Source of the DNA: CAYJAD01 sp964370015
Lineage (GTDB): Bacteria; Desulfobacterota; Desulfovibrionia; Desulfovibrionales; Desulfovibrionaceae
NCBI GenBank assembly: GCA_964370015.1
Contig: CAYJHD010000064.1
Coordinates: 1-12,005, forward strand
Length of the DNA stretch: 12,005 nt
Reading direction: 5' to 3'
In this document: positions 6,050 to 12,005 of the stretch, piece by piece
How the letters are laid out: every line of letters begins with the position of its first letter
Position numbering within the stretch: position 1 is the stretch's first letter
Translations under genes and position numbers: made by a program
The notes under the pieces: generated by a model
Database searches by the model: none
Seen by the model: only the letters and a program-made list of their open reading frames with translations
Told to the model about the DNA's origin: nothing

Positions 6050-7480
6050 ATGGAAATCATCATTTGGGGCGCATACATTGCGGTATTTTTCTTTTTGGCG
6101 CGTATGGGCGCCGGTAAAGACGCTTTATTGAGCGGTAAAGTGGGCTTTGGTGTGCAATCTTTGGCTTATGTGGCCACCTATATTTCTGCTGTGGCGCTCA
6201 TAGGCTTTGGTGGATTGGCTCATAAGTACGGCCTGCAAATGATGCTTATTGCCTTGGGGAATGTGCTTTTAGGTACGTTGTTTGTGTACTATGTTTTGGC
6301 GTGGCCCACCAAGCAGTTGCAAATGAAGTTGGGCGCGCGCACACCGGCGCAATTGCTCTCCTTAGGGCATAATGCACCTTTTTTGCGCAAGATTTTAGGC
6401 TTTATCTTTGCTTTCTTCCTTTCCGTATACGCGGCCGCTGTCATTAAAGGTGCAGCCATGATGCTGACGGAAATTTTCCCCTTGGATAAAGAAGCATGCA
6501 TTTGGTTGTTGGCTGCTGTGGTGGGCTTGGCTGTGCTGTGGGGCGGTATGCGTGGCGTTTTATTGACCGAAGCCATGCAGGGTGCCATCATGCTCTTTGG
6601 CATAGGTCTTTTGGCCTATGAAGTGCTTTCTTTGGTGGGCGGCCCTGTGGACGGCGTGAAGTCTTTAGCTCTTTTGCCCGCCACACCAGAAGCAAATAAT
6701 GGCTTTACTTCGCTCTCATCGGGTGATTCTGGCATGTTTATTTGGTCCTTGGTGGTGGTGACTTCTGTGGCAGTATGGGCGCAACCACAAATGATACAAC
6801 GCCACTTCGCGTTGCAAAGTAAGAAAGAAGTGCAAAAAGCCGCGTTGTTGGCTTCGGGTGTTCTCTTGCTTATCGTGGGCGGGATGTACTTTATTGCTTC
6901 CCTTTCGCGTCTTATCTTACCTGAAATGGCTAGCAGTGATGCCGTTATTCCTGCTTTGGTGCATCAACTTTTGCCGGGTGTGGGTAAGCAAATTTTTAGC
7001 TTAGCCATTATTTCTGCCTCCATTTCCACATGTACGGCGTTGTTTCATATTGCTTCATCGTCGTTAACAGAAGATATTTTTAGTAAAAAGACCAATAAGG
7101 TGAGCTGGTTTTGTGCCATTATGGCTTGTGTGCTTGTGAGCGCGGTGACAGCGCAAATTGAAGGTAAAATAATTTCACTCATTTACACCACGAGCTGGAG
7201 TGTCATCGGTGCCACGGCTTTTGTGCCTTACATTAGTCTAGTGCTTTTTAAGCATGCACACGCCAAGGCCGCCACGGCTTCGGCTGTGGCTGGTGCCGTG
7301 TCTTGTATAGGTTTTTATCTTGTGGTATCTCCACGTACAGCTTTGATTATGTTGGAAGGTTTACCCACATTTGTACAACAATGGCCTCCCTTTGTGGTGG
7401 GGCTGACCGTATCAGCTTTGGTGTACGCTGGGCTTAGTTTACGTGTAGGTATGCCAAGAACGGCCAAAGAAGGTTTTTAG
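6050..7480 (+). CDS. Sodium:solute symporter (SSS family)
   Basis: A 476-residue integral membrane protein with about twelve to thirteen hydrophobic segments, expected in the inner membrane, using a sodium gradient to import a small organic solute. Family marks visible are GGMRGVLLTEAMQG (165-178), QPQMIQRHFA (245-254) and SASISTCTALF (322-332). The last matches the helix that carries Ser/Thr ligands of the Na2 site in LeuT-fold SSS transporters. Relatives include PutP and PanF, but sequence alone does not reveal the substrate. GAGGG (6041-6045) precedes the ATG at 6050. The gene is immediately downstream of a terminator-bearing leader, so its expression is probably conditional. A hairpin follows the stop codon, and nth starts 65 bases later. 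Length and motifs are normal and complete. Confidence 0.88.
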   Translation: MEIIIWGAYIAVFFFLARMGAGKDALLSGKVGFGVQSLAYVATYISAVALIGFGGLAHKYGLQMMLIALGNVLLGTLFVYYVLAWPTKQLQMKLGARTPAQLLSLGHNAPFLRKILGFIFAFFLSVYAAAVIKGAAMMLTEIFPLDKEACIWLLAAVVGLAVLWGGMRGVLLTEAMQGAIMLFGIGLLAYEVLSLVGGPVDGVKSLALLPATPEANNGFTSLSSGDSGMFIWSLVVVTSVAVWAQPQMIQRHFALQSKKEVQKAALLASGVLLLIVGGMYFIASLSRLILPEMASSDAVIPALVHQLLPGVGKQIFSLAIISASISTCTALFHIASSSLTEDIFSKKTNKVSWFCAIMACVLVSAVTAQIEGKIISLIYTTSWSVIGATAFVPYISLVLFKHAHAKAATASAVAGAVSCIGFYLVVSPRTALIMLEGLPTFVQQWPPFVVGLTVSALVYAGLSLRVGMPRTAKEGF

Positions 7481-7488
7481 ATATGAAG

Positions 7489-7529
7489 GCGCATGGATGC
7501 TAGAAATAGTGCCATGCGCATGTCTTTTT
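7489..7529 (+). terminator. Hairpin between symporter and nth, probable terminator
   Basis: GCGCATGG (7489-7496) pairs perfectly with CCATGCGC (7512-7519). The stem continues through two G-U pairs to CTA/TAG closing a GAAA tetraloop. The tail ATGTCTTTTT has only five T residues and is offset by several bases, so termination may be partial, allowing some read-through into nth. Confidence 0.55.
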
Positions 7530-7545
7530 ATATGCGGAGGGGAGA

Positions 7546-8202
7546 ATGACTAAATCACTGAAAAAGCGTGCGGCTCTGGTGCAAGAGGCTTTGGCCACCA
7601 AGTATCCTGAGCCGGAAACACACCTTCATGCCGAGACCGCATGGCAACTTCTAGTGGCTGTGGTATTATCGGCTCAATGCACCGATGCGCGAGTAAATAT
7701 GGTGACGCCGCATTTATTTGCGCGCTGGCCCGACGCAAAAGCATTGGCAGACGCCCCCATAGCCGAAGTGGAAGAAGTTATTCGCTCCACAGGTTTTTAT
7801 AGAAATAAAGCTAAAAATATTGTGGCGGCGGCGCAACGGGTCATGCAGGTGTATGGGGGCGAAGTGCCTCCTCGTTTGGCAGATTTAATTACCCTTGGCG
7901 GCGTGGCGCGTAAGACGGCCAATGTGGTGCTCTGGAGTGCCTTTGGCATCAATGAAGGCATTGCCATTGATACCCACGTGGGGCGCATTGCTTTTAGATT
8001 AGGTTTAACCAAAAGCACAGCTCCTGCCACGGTGGAGCAGGATTTAATGGTACTTTTTCCGCAAGAAGAGTGGGGACGAGTGAACCATCGCATGGTGTGG
8101 TTTGGCCGTCATGTGTGTGATGCGCGTAAGCCATTATGCGAACAATGTGAAATGCAAGATTTTTGCCCAAAGGTGCCATGGATATCACCTCATAAAGCAT
8201 AA
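7546..8202 (+). CDS. nth: Endonuclease III, DNA glycosylase/AP lyase
   Basis: A 218-residue base-excision repair enzyme that removes oxidised pyrimidines and cleaves the resulting abasic site. The helix-hairpin-helix segment LGGVARKTANVVL carries the catalytic Lys123, and Asp142 lies in IAIDTHVGR; both correspond to Lys120 and Asp138 of E. coli. The C-terminal [4Fe-4S] cluster loop has the exact C-X6-C-X2-C-X5-C spacing (Cys191, 198, 201, 207). The hairpin reads LGGVA rather than the usual LPGVG, a mild change. One extra residue lies between the catalytic Lys and Asp compared with E. coli. The ATG at 7546 follows GGAGGGGAG at 7536-7544. The protein is complete and of normal length. It is not obviously co-regulated with the neighbouring gcv genes; an AT-rich 124-bp gap with a promoter-like sequence separates them. 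Confidence 0.95.
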   Translation: MTKSLKKRAALVQEALATKYPEPETHLHAETAWQLLVAVVLSAQCTDARVNMVTPHLFARWPDAKALADAPIAEVEEVIRSTGFYRNKAKNIVAAAQRVMQVYGGEVPPRLADLITLGGVARKTANVVLWSAFGINEGIAIDTHVGRIAFRLGLTKSTAPATVEQDLMVLFPQEEWGRVNHRMVWFGRHVCDARKPLCEQCEMQDFCPKVPWISPHKA

Positions 8203-8297
8203 AATTCACAAGAAAAGTATGAAGACCATGCTTGTATAGGAAAGGCTTTTGTGCTAGACATTTTGCATCGATATATTATGCATTATTTTTTTCGTAA

Positions 8298-8306
8298 TGC
8301 TATAAA
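8298..8306 (+). promoter_or_regulatory. Extended -10 promoter candidate for the gcv operon
   Basis: TGCTATAAA fits an extended -10 (TGnTATAAT-like). No good -35 stands upstream. An alternative pair is TTGTGC (8249-8254) with TATATT (8272-8277) at 17-bp spacing. Two small inverted repeats, TGCAT/ATGCA (8264-8282) and GCATTA/TAATGC (8280-8300), lie in the same AT-rich stretch. No glycine riboswitch motif was seen. Confidence 0.3.
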
Positions 8307-8326
8307 CAAAAGTTTAGGAGCACACA

Positions 8327-9409
8327 GTGGAAACACTTTTGCAAACGCCTTTAACTGCATGGCATAAAGCGCAAGGCGCTAAAACAGCCGGTTTTGCAGG
8401 CTGGGATATGCCCATTCAGTACGCGGGTATTTTAGCTGAGCATGAGCATACTCGCACTAAAGCCTCCATTTTTGACATTTGTCACATGGGGGAATTTCTT
8501 ATTCATGGCACAGGAGCCGCTAAAGCTCTTTCCGAAGCTGTGACCCACAATCTTGAAACCCTTAAGCCCGGTAAATGCCGCTACGGTTTTTTGCTCAATG
8601 AGCAAGGCAATATGCTGGATGACCTCATTGTCTATCGCTTAGAAGAAGACTCTTTTATGCTGGTGGTCAATGGGGCTTGCGCCGCTGGCGACTTTGCCGC
8701 TTTGCAACAACGTATGCCTGAAGGTGTTACCCTTGAAGATGTATCTGACAAAACTGCCAAGATAGACTTACAAGGTCCAGAGTCCATTGAAGTTTTAGAA
8801 GCTTTGATGGGTGAATCTTTCCGCCATTTGGGCTATTTCTCTTTTGAATACCGCGATTTCATGGGCGAAAAAATGCTTATTAGCCGCACTGGTTATACCG
8901 GTGAACTGGGTTATGAGTTGTATTTACCTTGGGAAAAAGCTTTACCTTTGTGGGAAAAGCTTTTACAAGATGCCCGCGTAAAGCCTGCTGGCCTGGGTGC
9001 TCGCGATACTTTGCGTTTGGAAGCTGGCTTACCTTTATATGGGCATGAGCTGGATGATAAGCACAATCCCACCGAAGCCGGCATGGGAAAAATGCTTACT
9101 TCCTTGGCTCCCTATGTGGGACATGAGCATGCTGGTCAAGTGGGTGAAGTTTTATTACCTTTACGCATTGAAGGGCGCAGAGCCGCTCGCGCCGGTGATA
9201 AAATATGTGTAGCCGACGGACAAGAAGTGGGCGTGGTGACCAGTGGGTCCTTTGCTCCTTCTTTGGGATATGTTGTTGCTTTTGCTTGGGTTGCCGTTGA
9301 GCATGCCGGTAAAACAGAATTTTTGGTGAAGGCGGCTAAAACCTCCTTGCCAGCCACTGTAGTTGCCTTACCGTTCTACGATAAGGGCACTGCCAGAACA
9401 AAATTATAA
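8327..9409 (+). CDS. gcvT: Glycine cleavage system T-protein, aminomethyltransferase
   Basis: A 360-residue enzyme that transfers the methylene unit from aminomethyl-lipoyl H-protein to tetrahydrofolate and releases ammonia. Family marks are GFAGWDMPIQY (22-32), CHMGEF (52-57), the folate/catalytic Asp region LDDLIVY with Asp98-Asp99, RTGYTGELGYELYLP, and GLGARDTLRLEAGLPLYGHELD. The length is normal. Translation starts at a GTG (8327) with GGAG (8317-8320) six bases upstream; the protein beginning METLLQTPLTAWH fits the family N-terminus. It is the first gene of the operon, and gcvH starts only 24 bases after its stop. Cytoplasmic. Placement beside the H- and P-protein genes excludes other folate-dependent members of the aminomethyltransferase superfamily such as YgfZ. 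Confidence 0.97.
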   Translation: METLLQTPLTAWHKAQGAKTAGFAGWDMPIQYAGILAEHEHTRTKASIFDICHMGEFLIHGTGAAKALSEAVTHNLETLKPGKCRYGFLLNEQGNMLDDLIVYRLEEDSFMLVVNGACAAGDFAALQQRMPEGVTLEDVSDKTAKIDLQGPESIEVLEALMGESFRHLGYFSFEYRDFMGEKMLISRTGYTGELGYELYLPWEKALPLWEKLLQDARVKPAGLGARDTLRLEAGLPLYGHELDDKHNPTEAGMGKMLTSLAPYVGHEHAGQVGEVLLPLRIEGRRAARAGDKICVADGQEVGVVTSGSFAPSLGYVVAFAWVAVEHAGKTEFLVKAAKTSLPATVVALPFYDKGTARTKL

Positions 9410-9433
9410 AATTTATTTAGAGAGGGACGTATA

Positions 9434-9817
9434 ATGTCTAATCCATCTGATTTGTTGTATGATAAAACCCACGAATGGGTACGTATTGAAGGCGACGAGG
9501 CTGTTATTGGCATTACGAGTTTTGCTCAAGAAGCTCTTGGCGATATCACCTATGTGGACCTTCCAGAAGAAGGCGCTGTTCTTACTGCCGGTGAAGAATT
9601 TGGCTCCATTGAGTCTGTAAAGGCTGCCAGCGAGCTATATGCTCCCATCAGCGGTGAAGTTGTGGCTGTTAATGAATCCATTAACGATGCCCCTGAAACC
9701 GTAAACAGCGATCCTTACGGTGCTGCTTGGATGTTGCGCATTAAAATTTCCGGTAAGCCTGAAGGTTTACTTGAAGTTGCAGAATACGAAGAATTTTGCG
9801 CTTCTGAAGCCCATTAA
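9434..9817 (+). CDS. gcvH: Glycine cleavage system H-protein, lipoyl carrier
   Basis: A 127-residue carrier whose lipoyl arm shuttles the aminomethyl group between P-, T- and L-proteins. The lipoylation site is Lys63 in ESVKAASELYAP, matching the family ESVKA motif. The start THEWVRIEG and the GITSFAQEALGDITYVDLPE stretch are typical, as is the length. The ATG at 9434 follows GAGAGGGA at close spacing. The gene is tightly linked to gcvT but separated from gcvPA by 156 bp that contain a hairpin and a CRP-type palindrome. Modification by lipoate ligase or LipB/LipA is needed; none of those genes is in the window. Confidence 0.97.
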   Translation: MSNPSDLLYDKTHEWVRIEGDEAVIGITSFAQEALGDITYVDLPEEGAVLTAGEEFGSIESVKAASELYAPISGEVVAVNESINDAPETVNSDPYGAAWMLRIKISGKPEGLLEVAEYEEFCASEAH

Positions 9818-9833
9818 TAGTTTTTAATTCTTT

Positions 9834-9913
9834 GAGAGGAGCTTATGGCAAACACATGTGACCTAGGTCACAGTAAAGTACGTGTCTGTTTTGTAAGCTC
9901 CTCTTTGTTTTTG
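9834..9913 (+). terminator. Long hairpin between gcvH and gcvPA, possible internal terminator or attenuator
   Basis: AGAGGAGCTTA (9835-9845) pairs perfectly with TAAGCTCCTCT (9894-9904), with CAAA/TTTG (9849-9852 with 9890-9893) continuing the stem inward. The loop contains the 16-bp palindrome at 9857-9872, which can form its own hairpin. A T-rich tail follows (TTTGTTTTTGTAATTTTTTT), broken by G and A residues. It resembles an intrinsic terminator with an unusually large loop, so partial termination between gcvTH and gcvPAPB is plausible. The rest of the gap up to 9973 shows no other clear signal. Confidence 0.5.
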
Positions 9914-9916
9914 TAA
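9845..9916 (+). CDS. Possible 23-aa small ORF between gcvH and gcvPA
   Basis: GAGAGGAG (9834-9841) stands three bases before an ATG at 9845 that opens a 23-codon frame ending in TAA at 9914-9916. The SD-to-ATG layout is better than that of gcvPA itself. The peptide (starts MANTCDLGHSK, ends in a hydrophobic stretch) matches nothing I recognise. Its sequence is largely dictated by the palindrome and hairpin stem, so it may be coincidental. It could instead be a leader peptide, or the relic of an older gcvPA start. Confidence 0.2.
   Translation: MANTCDLGHSKVRVCFVSSSLFL
9857..9872. promoter_or_regulatory. Perfect CRP/FNR-type palindrome, candidate operator
   Basis: TGTGACCTAGGTCACA is a perfect 16-bp palindrome and a full match to the CRP half-site pattern TGTGA-N6-TCACA. 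CRP/FNR-superfamily regulators are common in sulfate reducers and relatives. The centre lies about 110 bp before the gcvPA start; a weak promoter around TGTAAT (9912-9917) would place it near -60. The regulator is not in the window. Confidence 0.55.
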
Positions 9917-9973
9917 TTTTTTTCTTTCATCCCGTCGCTCCACTGGGGCGATATAAAGCAAAGGCTGGTGAAT

Positions 9974-11308
9974 ATGCCCTTTGTCCCTCATACTGAAGCC
10001 GAACTGCAAGCCATGCTTGCAACCGTTGGCGTAAAGACCTTGGATGATTTGTTTGCTGATATCAAACCGTCCATGCGTCCCAAATCCTTTAATTTACCCA
10101 AAGGTCAAAGCGAAATGGCTGTGTGCTCTCACTTGGAAGCCCTTGCAGCCAAAAACGCACATACCATGACATCTTTTTTAGGTGCTGGTTTTTATGACCA
10201 TTCCATACCTAAAGCTGTGGATGCGCTTGCTTCTCGCGGTGAATTTTATACTGCCTACACACCTTATCAGCCAGAATCTTCACAAGGTACTTTACAAGCC
10301 ATTTTTGAATATCAAACAGCCGTAACACGTCTTTTTGGTATGGATTGCTCCAATGCTTCTGTGTACGATGGTGGCTCTGCTTTATTTGAAGCATCCCTCA
10401 TGGCCATGCGCCAAACCAAACGCAAGAAGATTGTCATTGATGGTGGCGTGAACCCCATTTGGCGTACCATGGTGAAGGATTACTCCAGTAATTTGACCAT
10501 GGAAATTGTGGAAGTGGCGCATAAGAACGGTCGTCCTGACATGGAAGGCCTCAAAGCCGCCATGGACAACACCTGCGCCGCTGTCATTGCCCAAAACCCC
10601 AACTTCTTTGGTGCCATCGAGGATTATAGCGAACTTTTTGCCCATGCCAAGAGCCAAAAAGTGCTTTCCATCATGTCCGTATATCCCATCATGCAAGCTC
10701 TTATTAAGACTGCCGGTGAAATGGGTGCAGACGTGGCCGTGGCCGATGGTCAAGCGTTAGGCATGCCTTTATCCTTTGGTGGTCCTTACCTTGGTATCAT
10801 GACTTGCCGCAAAGAATATATCCGTCAGTTCCCCGGCCGTATTTGCGGTCGTACCGTGGATGTGGACGGAAAAACCGGTTACGTGCTTACTTTGCAAGCT
10901 CGTGAACAGCATATTCGTCGTGCTAAAGCAACGTCTAACATTTGCTCCAACCAATCCTTATGCGCCTTGCGTAGCCTCATGTACCTAGCTCTTTTGGGCA
11001 CTGAAGGTCTACAACGTGTGGCTCTTTTGGGTATGGAAAATGCCCGTTATGCAGCAGAGCAGTGGACCAGCATTCCTGGTGTAAGCCTTTTACATGATGC
11101 CCCTTATGGCAATGAATTTGCGCTTACCTTGCCTTGTTCTGCCAAGGAATTGGCCGGAAAGATGTTGGAACATGGTTTTGCCATTGGTTATCCTGTGGAT
11201 CGCCATTATGAAGGTATGGACAATGTGCTCTTGGTGGCTTGCACAGAAAAAACCACCACAGCGCAAATTGATGCCATGATCAGTGCAGTAAAAGGAGTTC
11301 TCGCATGA
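9974..11308 (+). CDS. gcvPA: Glycine dehydrogenase (decarboxylating) subunit 1
   Basis: A 444-residue first half of the two-subunit P-protein. Together with GcvPB it decarboxylates glycine with pyridoxal phosphate and passes the aminomethyl group to GcvH. Conserved pieces are the N-terminus MPFVPHTEAE, FLGAGFYDHSIP (68-79), TPYQPESSQGTLQAIFEYQT (96-115), and ADGQALGMPLSFGGPYLGI. As in the family, the PLP-binding Lys belongs to the partner subunit. The ATG at 9974 is preferred because the family begins MPF/MPY; an in-frame GTG at 9968 would add only two residues. The ribosome binding site AAAGG (9960-9964) is modest. The stop codon overlaps the gcvPB start by the sequence ATGA, implying translational coupling and equal subunit amounts. 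The upstream gap with hairpin and palindrome suggests some separate control from gcvTH. Confidence 0.96.
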   Translation: MPFVPHTEAELQAMLATVGVKTLDDLFADIKPSMRPKSFNLPKGQSEMAVCSHLEALAAKNAHTMTSFLGAGFYDHSIPKAVDALASRGEFYTAYTPYQPESSQGTLQAIFEYQTAVTRLFGMDCSNASVYDGGSALFEASLMAMRQTKRKKIVIDGGVNPIWRTMVKDYSSNLTMEIVEVAHKNGRPDMEGLKAAMDNTCAAVIAQNPNFFGAIEDYSELFAHAKSQKVLSIMSVYPIMQALIKTAGEMGADVAVADGQALGMPLSFGGPYLGIMTCRKEYIRQFPGRICGRTVDVDGKTGYVLTLQAREQHIRRAKATSNICSNQSLCALRSLMYLALLGTEGLQRVALLGMENARYAAEQWTSIPGVSLLHDAPYGNEFALTLPCSAKELAGKMLEHGFAIGYPVDRHYEGMDNVLLVACTEKTTTAQIDAMISAVKGVLA

Positions 11309-12005
11309 AATCAATCTATGAAAAATCCGTAGCCGGTCGCACAGGTGTGCTTCCTCATGCGCCTACAAAAAGCGCTAAGGACTTGCTTCCTCAAGGACTT
11401 TTGCGTCAGAATTCTTTGAATATGCCTGAGCTTTCTGAATTGGACGTGGTGCGCCACTTTACTTTGCTTTCGCAACAAAACTACAGTGTGGATAGCAATT
11501 TCTATCCCTTGGGTTCTTGTACCATGAAGTACAATCCCAAGTTCACCGAAGCCATGGGCGCTTTGCCCGGTTTTGCCAATGTGCATCCGGCTTTAGCTCA
11601 ACTCCCCGGCGGTGAAGCTTACACACAAGGTGCTTTGGAATGCATCTGGCATTTTGAACAGCTCATGTGCGAAATCACCGGTATGGCTGGATATACCATG
11701 CAGCCCATGGCCGGTGCTCATGGCGAGTTTACCGGTGTACAACTTATTGCCGCCTATCATCGCGATAAAGGCAATAAGAAGACTAAAATCATTTGTCCCG
11801 ACGCCGCCCATGGCACTAACCCTGCTTCGGCAGTGCTTGGTGGCTATGAAGTGGTAAATATCGTTTCCAAAGACGGTATCATCGACCCAGAGGCTCTCAT
11901 TGCTGCTCTTGACGATGAAGTGGCCGGCATCATGATGACTTGCCCCAACACCCTTGGTATTTTCGAAGATCACTTGGAACTTATCGTGGAAAAAATGCGC
12001 TCCGT
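11305..12005 (+). CDS. gcvPB: Glycine dehydrogenase (decarboxylating) subunit 2, cut by window end
   Basis: The first 233 codons of the second P-protein subunit; the window ends before the stop. Family marks present are NFYPLGSCTMKYNPK (65-79), the MAGAHGEFTG region (135-144) and HGTNPASA (169-176). The PLP-binding Lys lies further downstream in this family, outside the window, so it cannot be checked. AAAGGAG (11291-11297) precedes the ATG at 11305, which overlaps the gcvPA stop as ATGA. The family is usually about 480-500 residues, so roughly half is seen. Nothing appears broken in the visible part. A dihydrolipoamide dehydrogenase or lipoate ligase gene might follow, as in related operons, but this is only an expectation. 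Confidence 0.95.
   Translation, partial: MKSIYEKSVAGRTGVLPHAPTKSAKDLLPQGLLRQNSLNMPELSELDVVRHFTLLSQQNYSVDSNFYPLGSCTMKYNPKFTEAMGALPGFANVHPALAQLPGGEAYTQGALECIWHFEQLMCEITGMAGYTMQPMAGAHGEFTGVQLIAAYHRDKGNKKTKIICPDAAHGTNPASAVLGGYEVVNIVSKDGIIDPEALIAALDDEVAGIMMTCPNTLGIFEDHLELIVEKMRS

Noticed and set aside
8203..8326. Glycine riboswitch upstream of gcvT
   Set aside because: Glycine-cleavage operons are often controlled by this riboswitch, but the gap is only 124 nt and shows none of the conserved GA-rich core segments or tandem aptamer layout. Only AT-rich sequence and short inverted repeats are seen.

Overview
This window is about 12 kb of bacterial chromosome with moderate GC content (roughly mid-to-high 40s %, by eye) and densely packed, mostly rightward genes. 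The gene set suggests a member of the Desulfovibrionaceae or a close relative. It combines a divergent second EF-G, a small-subunit haem catalase, a membrane-anchored PilZ protein and a glycine-cleavage operon with the two-subunit P-protein (gcvT-gcvH-gcvPA-gcvPB). The taxonomic assignment is an inference from gene content and protein style; no rRNA or other marker gene is present to confirm it.

Layout. Positions 1-2226 hold an EF-G-like GTPase with a TATAAT box at the window edge and a strong intrinsic terminator. Positions 2227-3862 hold a clade 3-type catalase (katA), also closed by a strong terminator. Next is a gene-free interval containing a 172-bp element (3871-4042) with 23-bp imperfect terminal inverted repeats and nested hairpins, which looks like a MITE or a very short IS remnant. 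It is followed by a single-TM, YcgR-like PilZ protein (4188-5357). The PilZ stop codon overlaps the stop codon of cutA, which lies on the opposite strand (5354-5665).

The 384-bp gap between cutA and a sodium:solute symporter (6050-7480) is the most unusual stretch. It carries a promoter with a consensus TTGACA -35, a perfect 12-bp palindrome over the -10, and about 145 nt of predicted leader RNA. That leader has a possible pseudoknot, a possible 28-codon leader peptide with four consecutive Tyr codons, and a strong intrinsic terminator ending only 27 nt before the symporter start. This layout suggests transcription attenuation, a riboswitch-like leader or a terminated small RNA. After a hairpin comes nth (endonuclease III).

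The remaining third is the glycine-cleavage operon. GcvT (aminomethyltransferase), GcvH (lipoyl carrier) and GcvPA/GcvPB (the two P-protein subunits; the second runs off the window) together with an L-protein not seen here oxidise glycine to CO2, NH3, methylene-THF and NADH. Between gcvH and gcvPA lies a 156-bp gap with a long hairpin. A perfect CRP-type palindrome (TGTGA-N6-TCACA) sits in the hairpin loop, and a small ORF with a good Shine-Dalgarno begins inside it. The second half of the operon may therefore be regulated separately.

No tRNA, rRNA or CRISPR array was seen. The protein-coding genes are mainly ordinary housekeeping or accessory functions. The novelty, if any, is in three intergenic regions: 3871-4042, 5844-6049 and 9834-9916.
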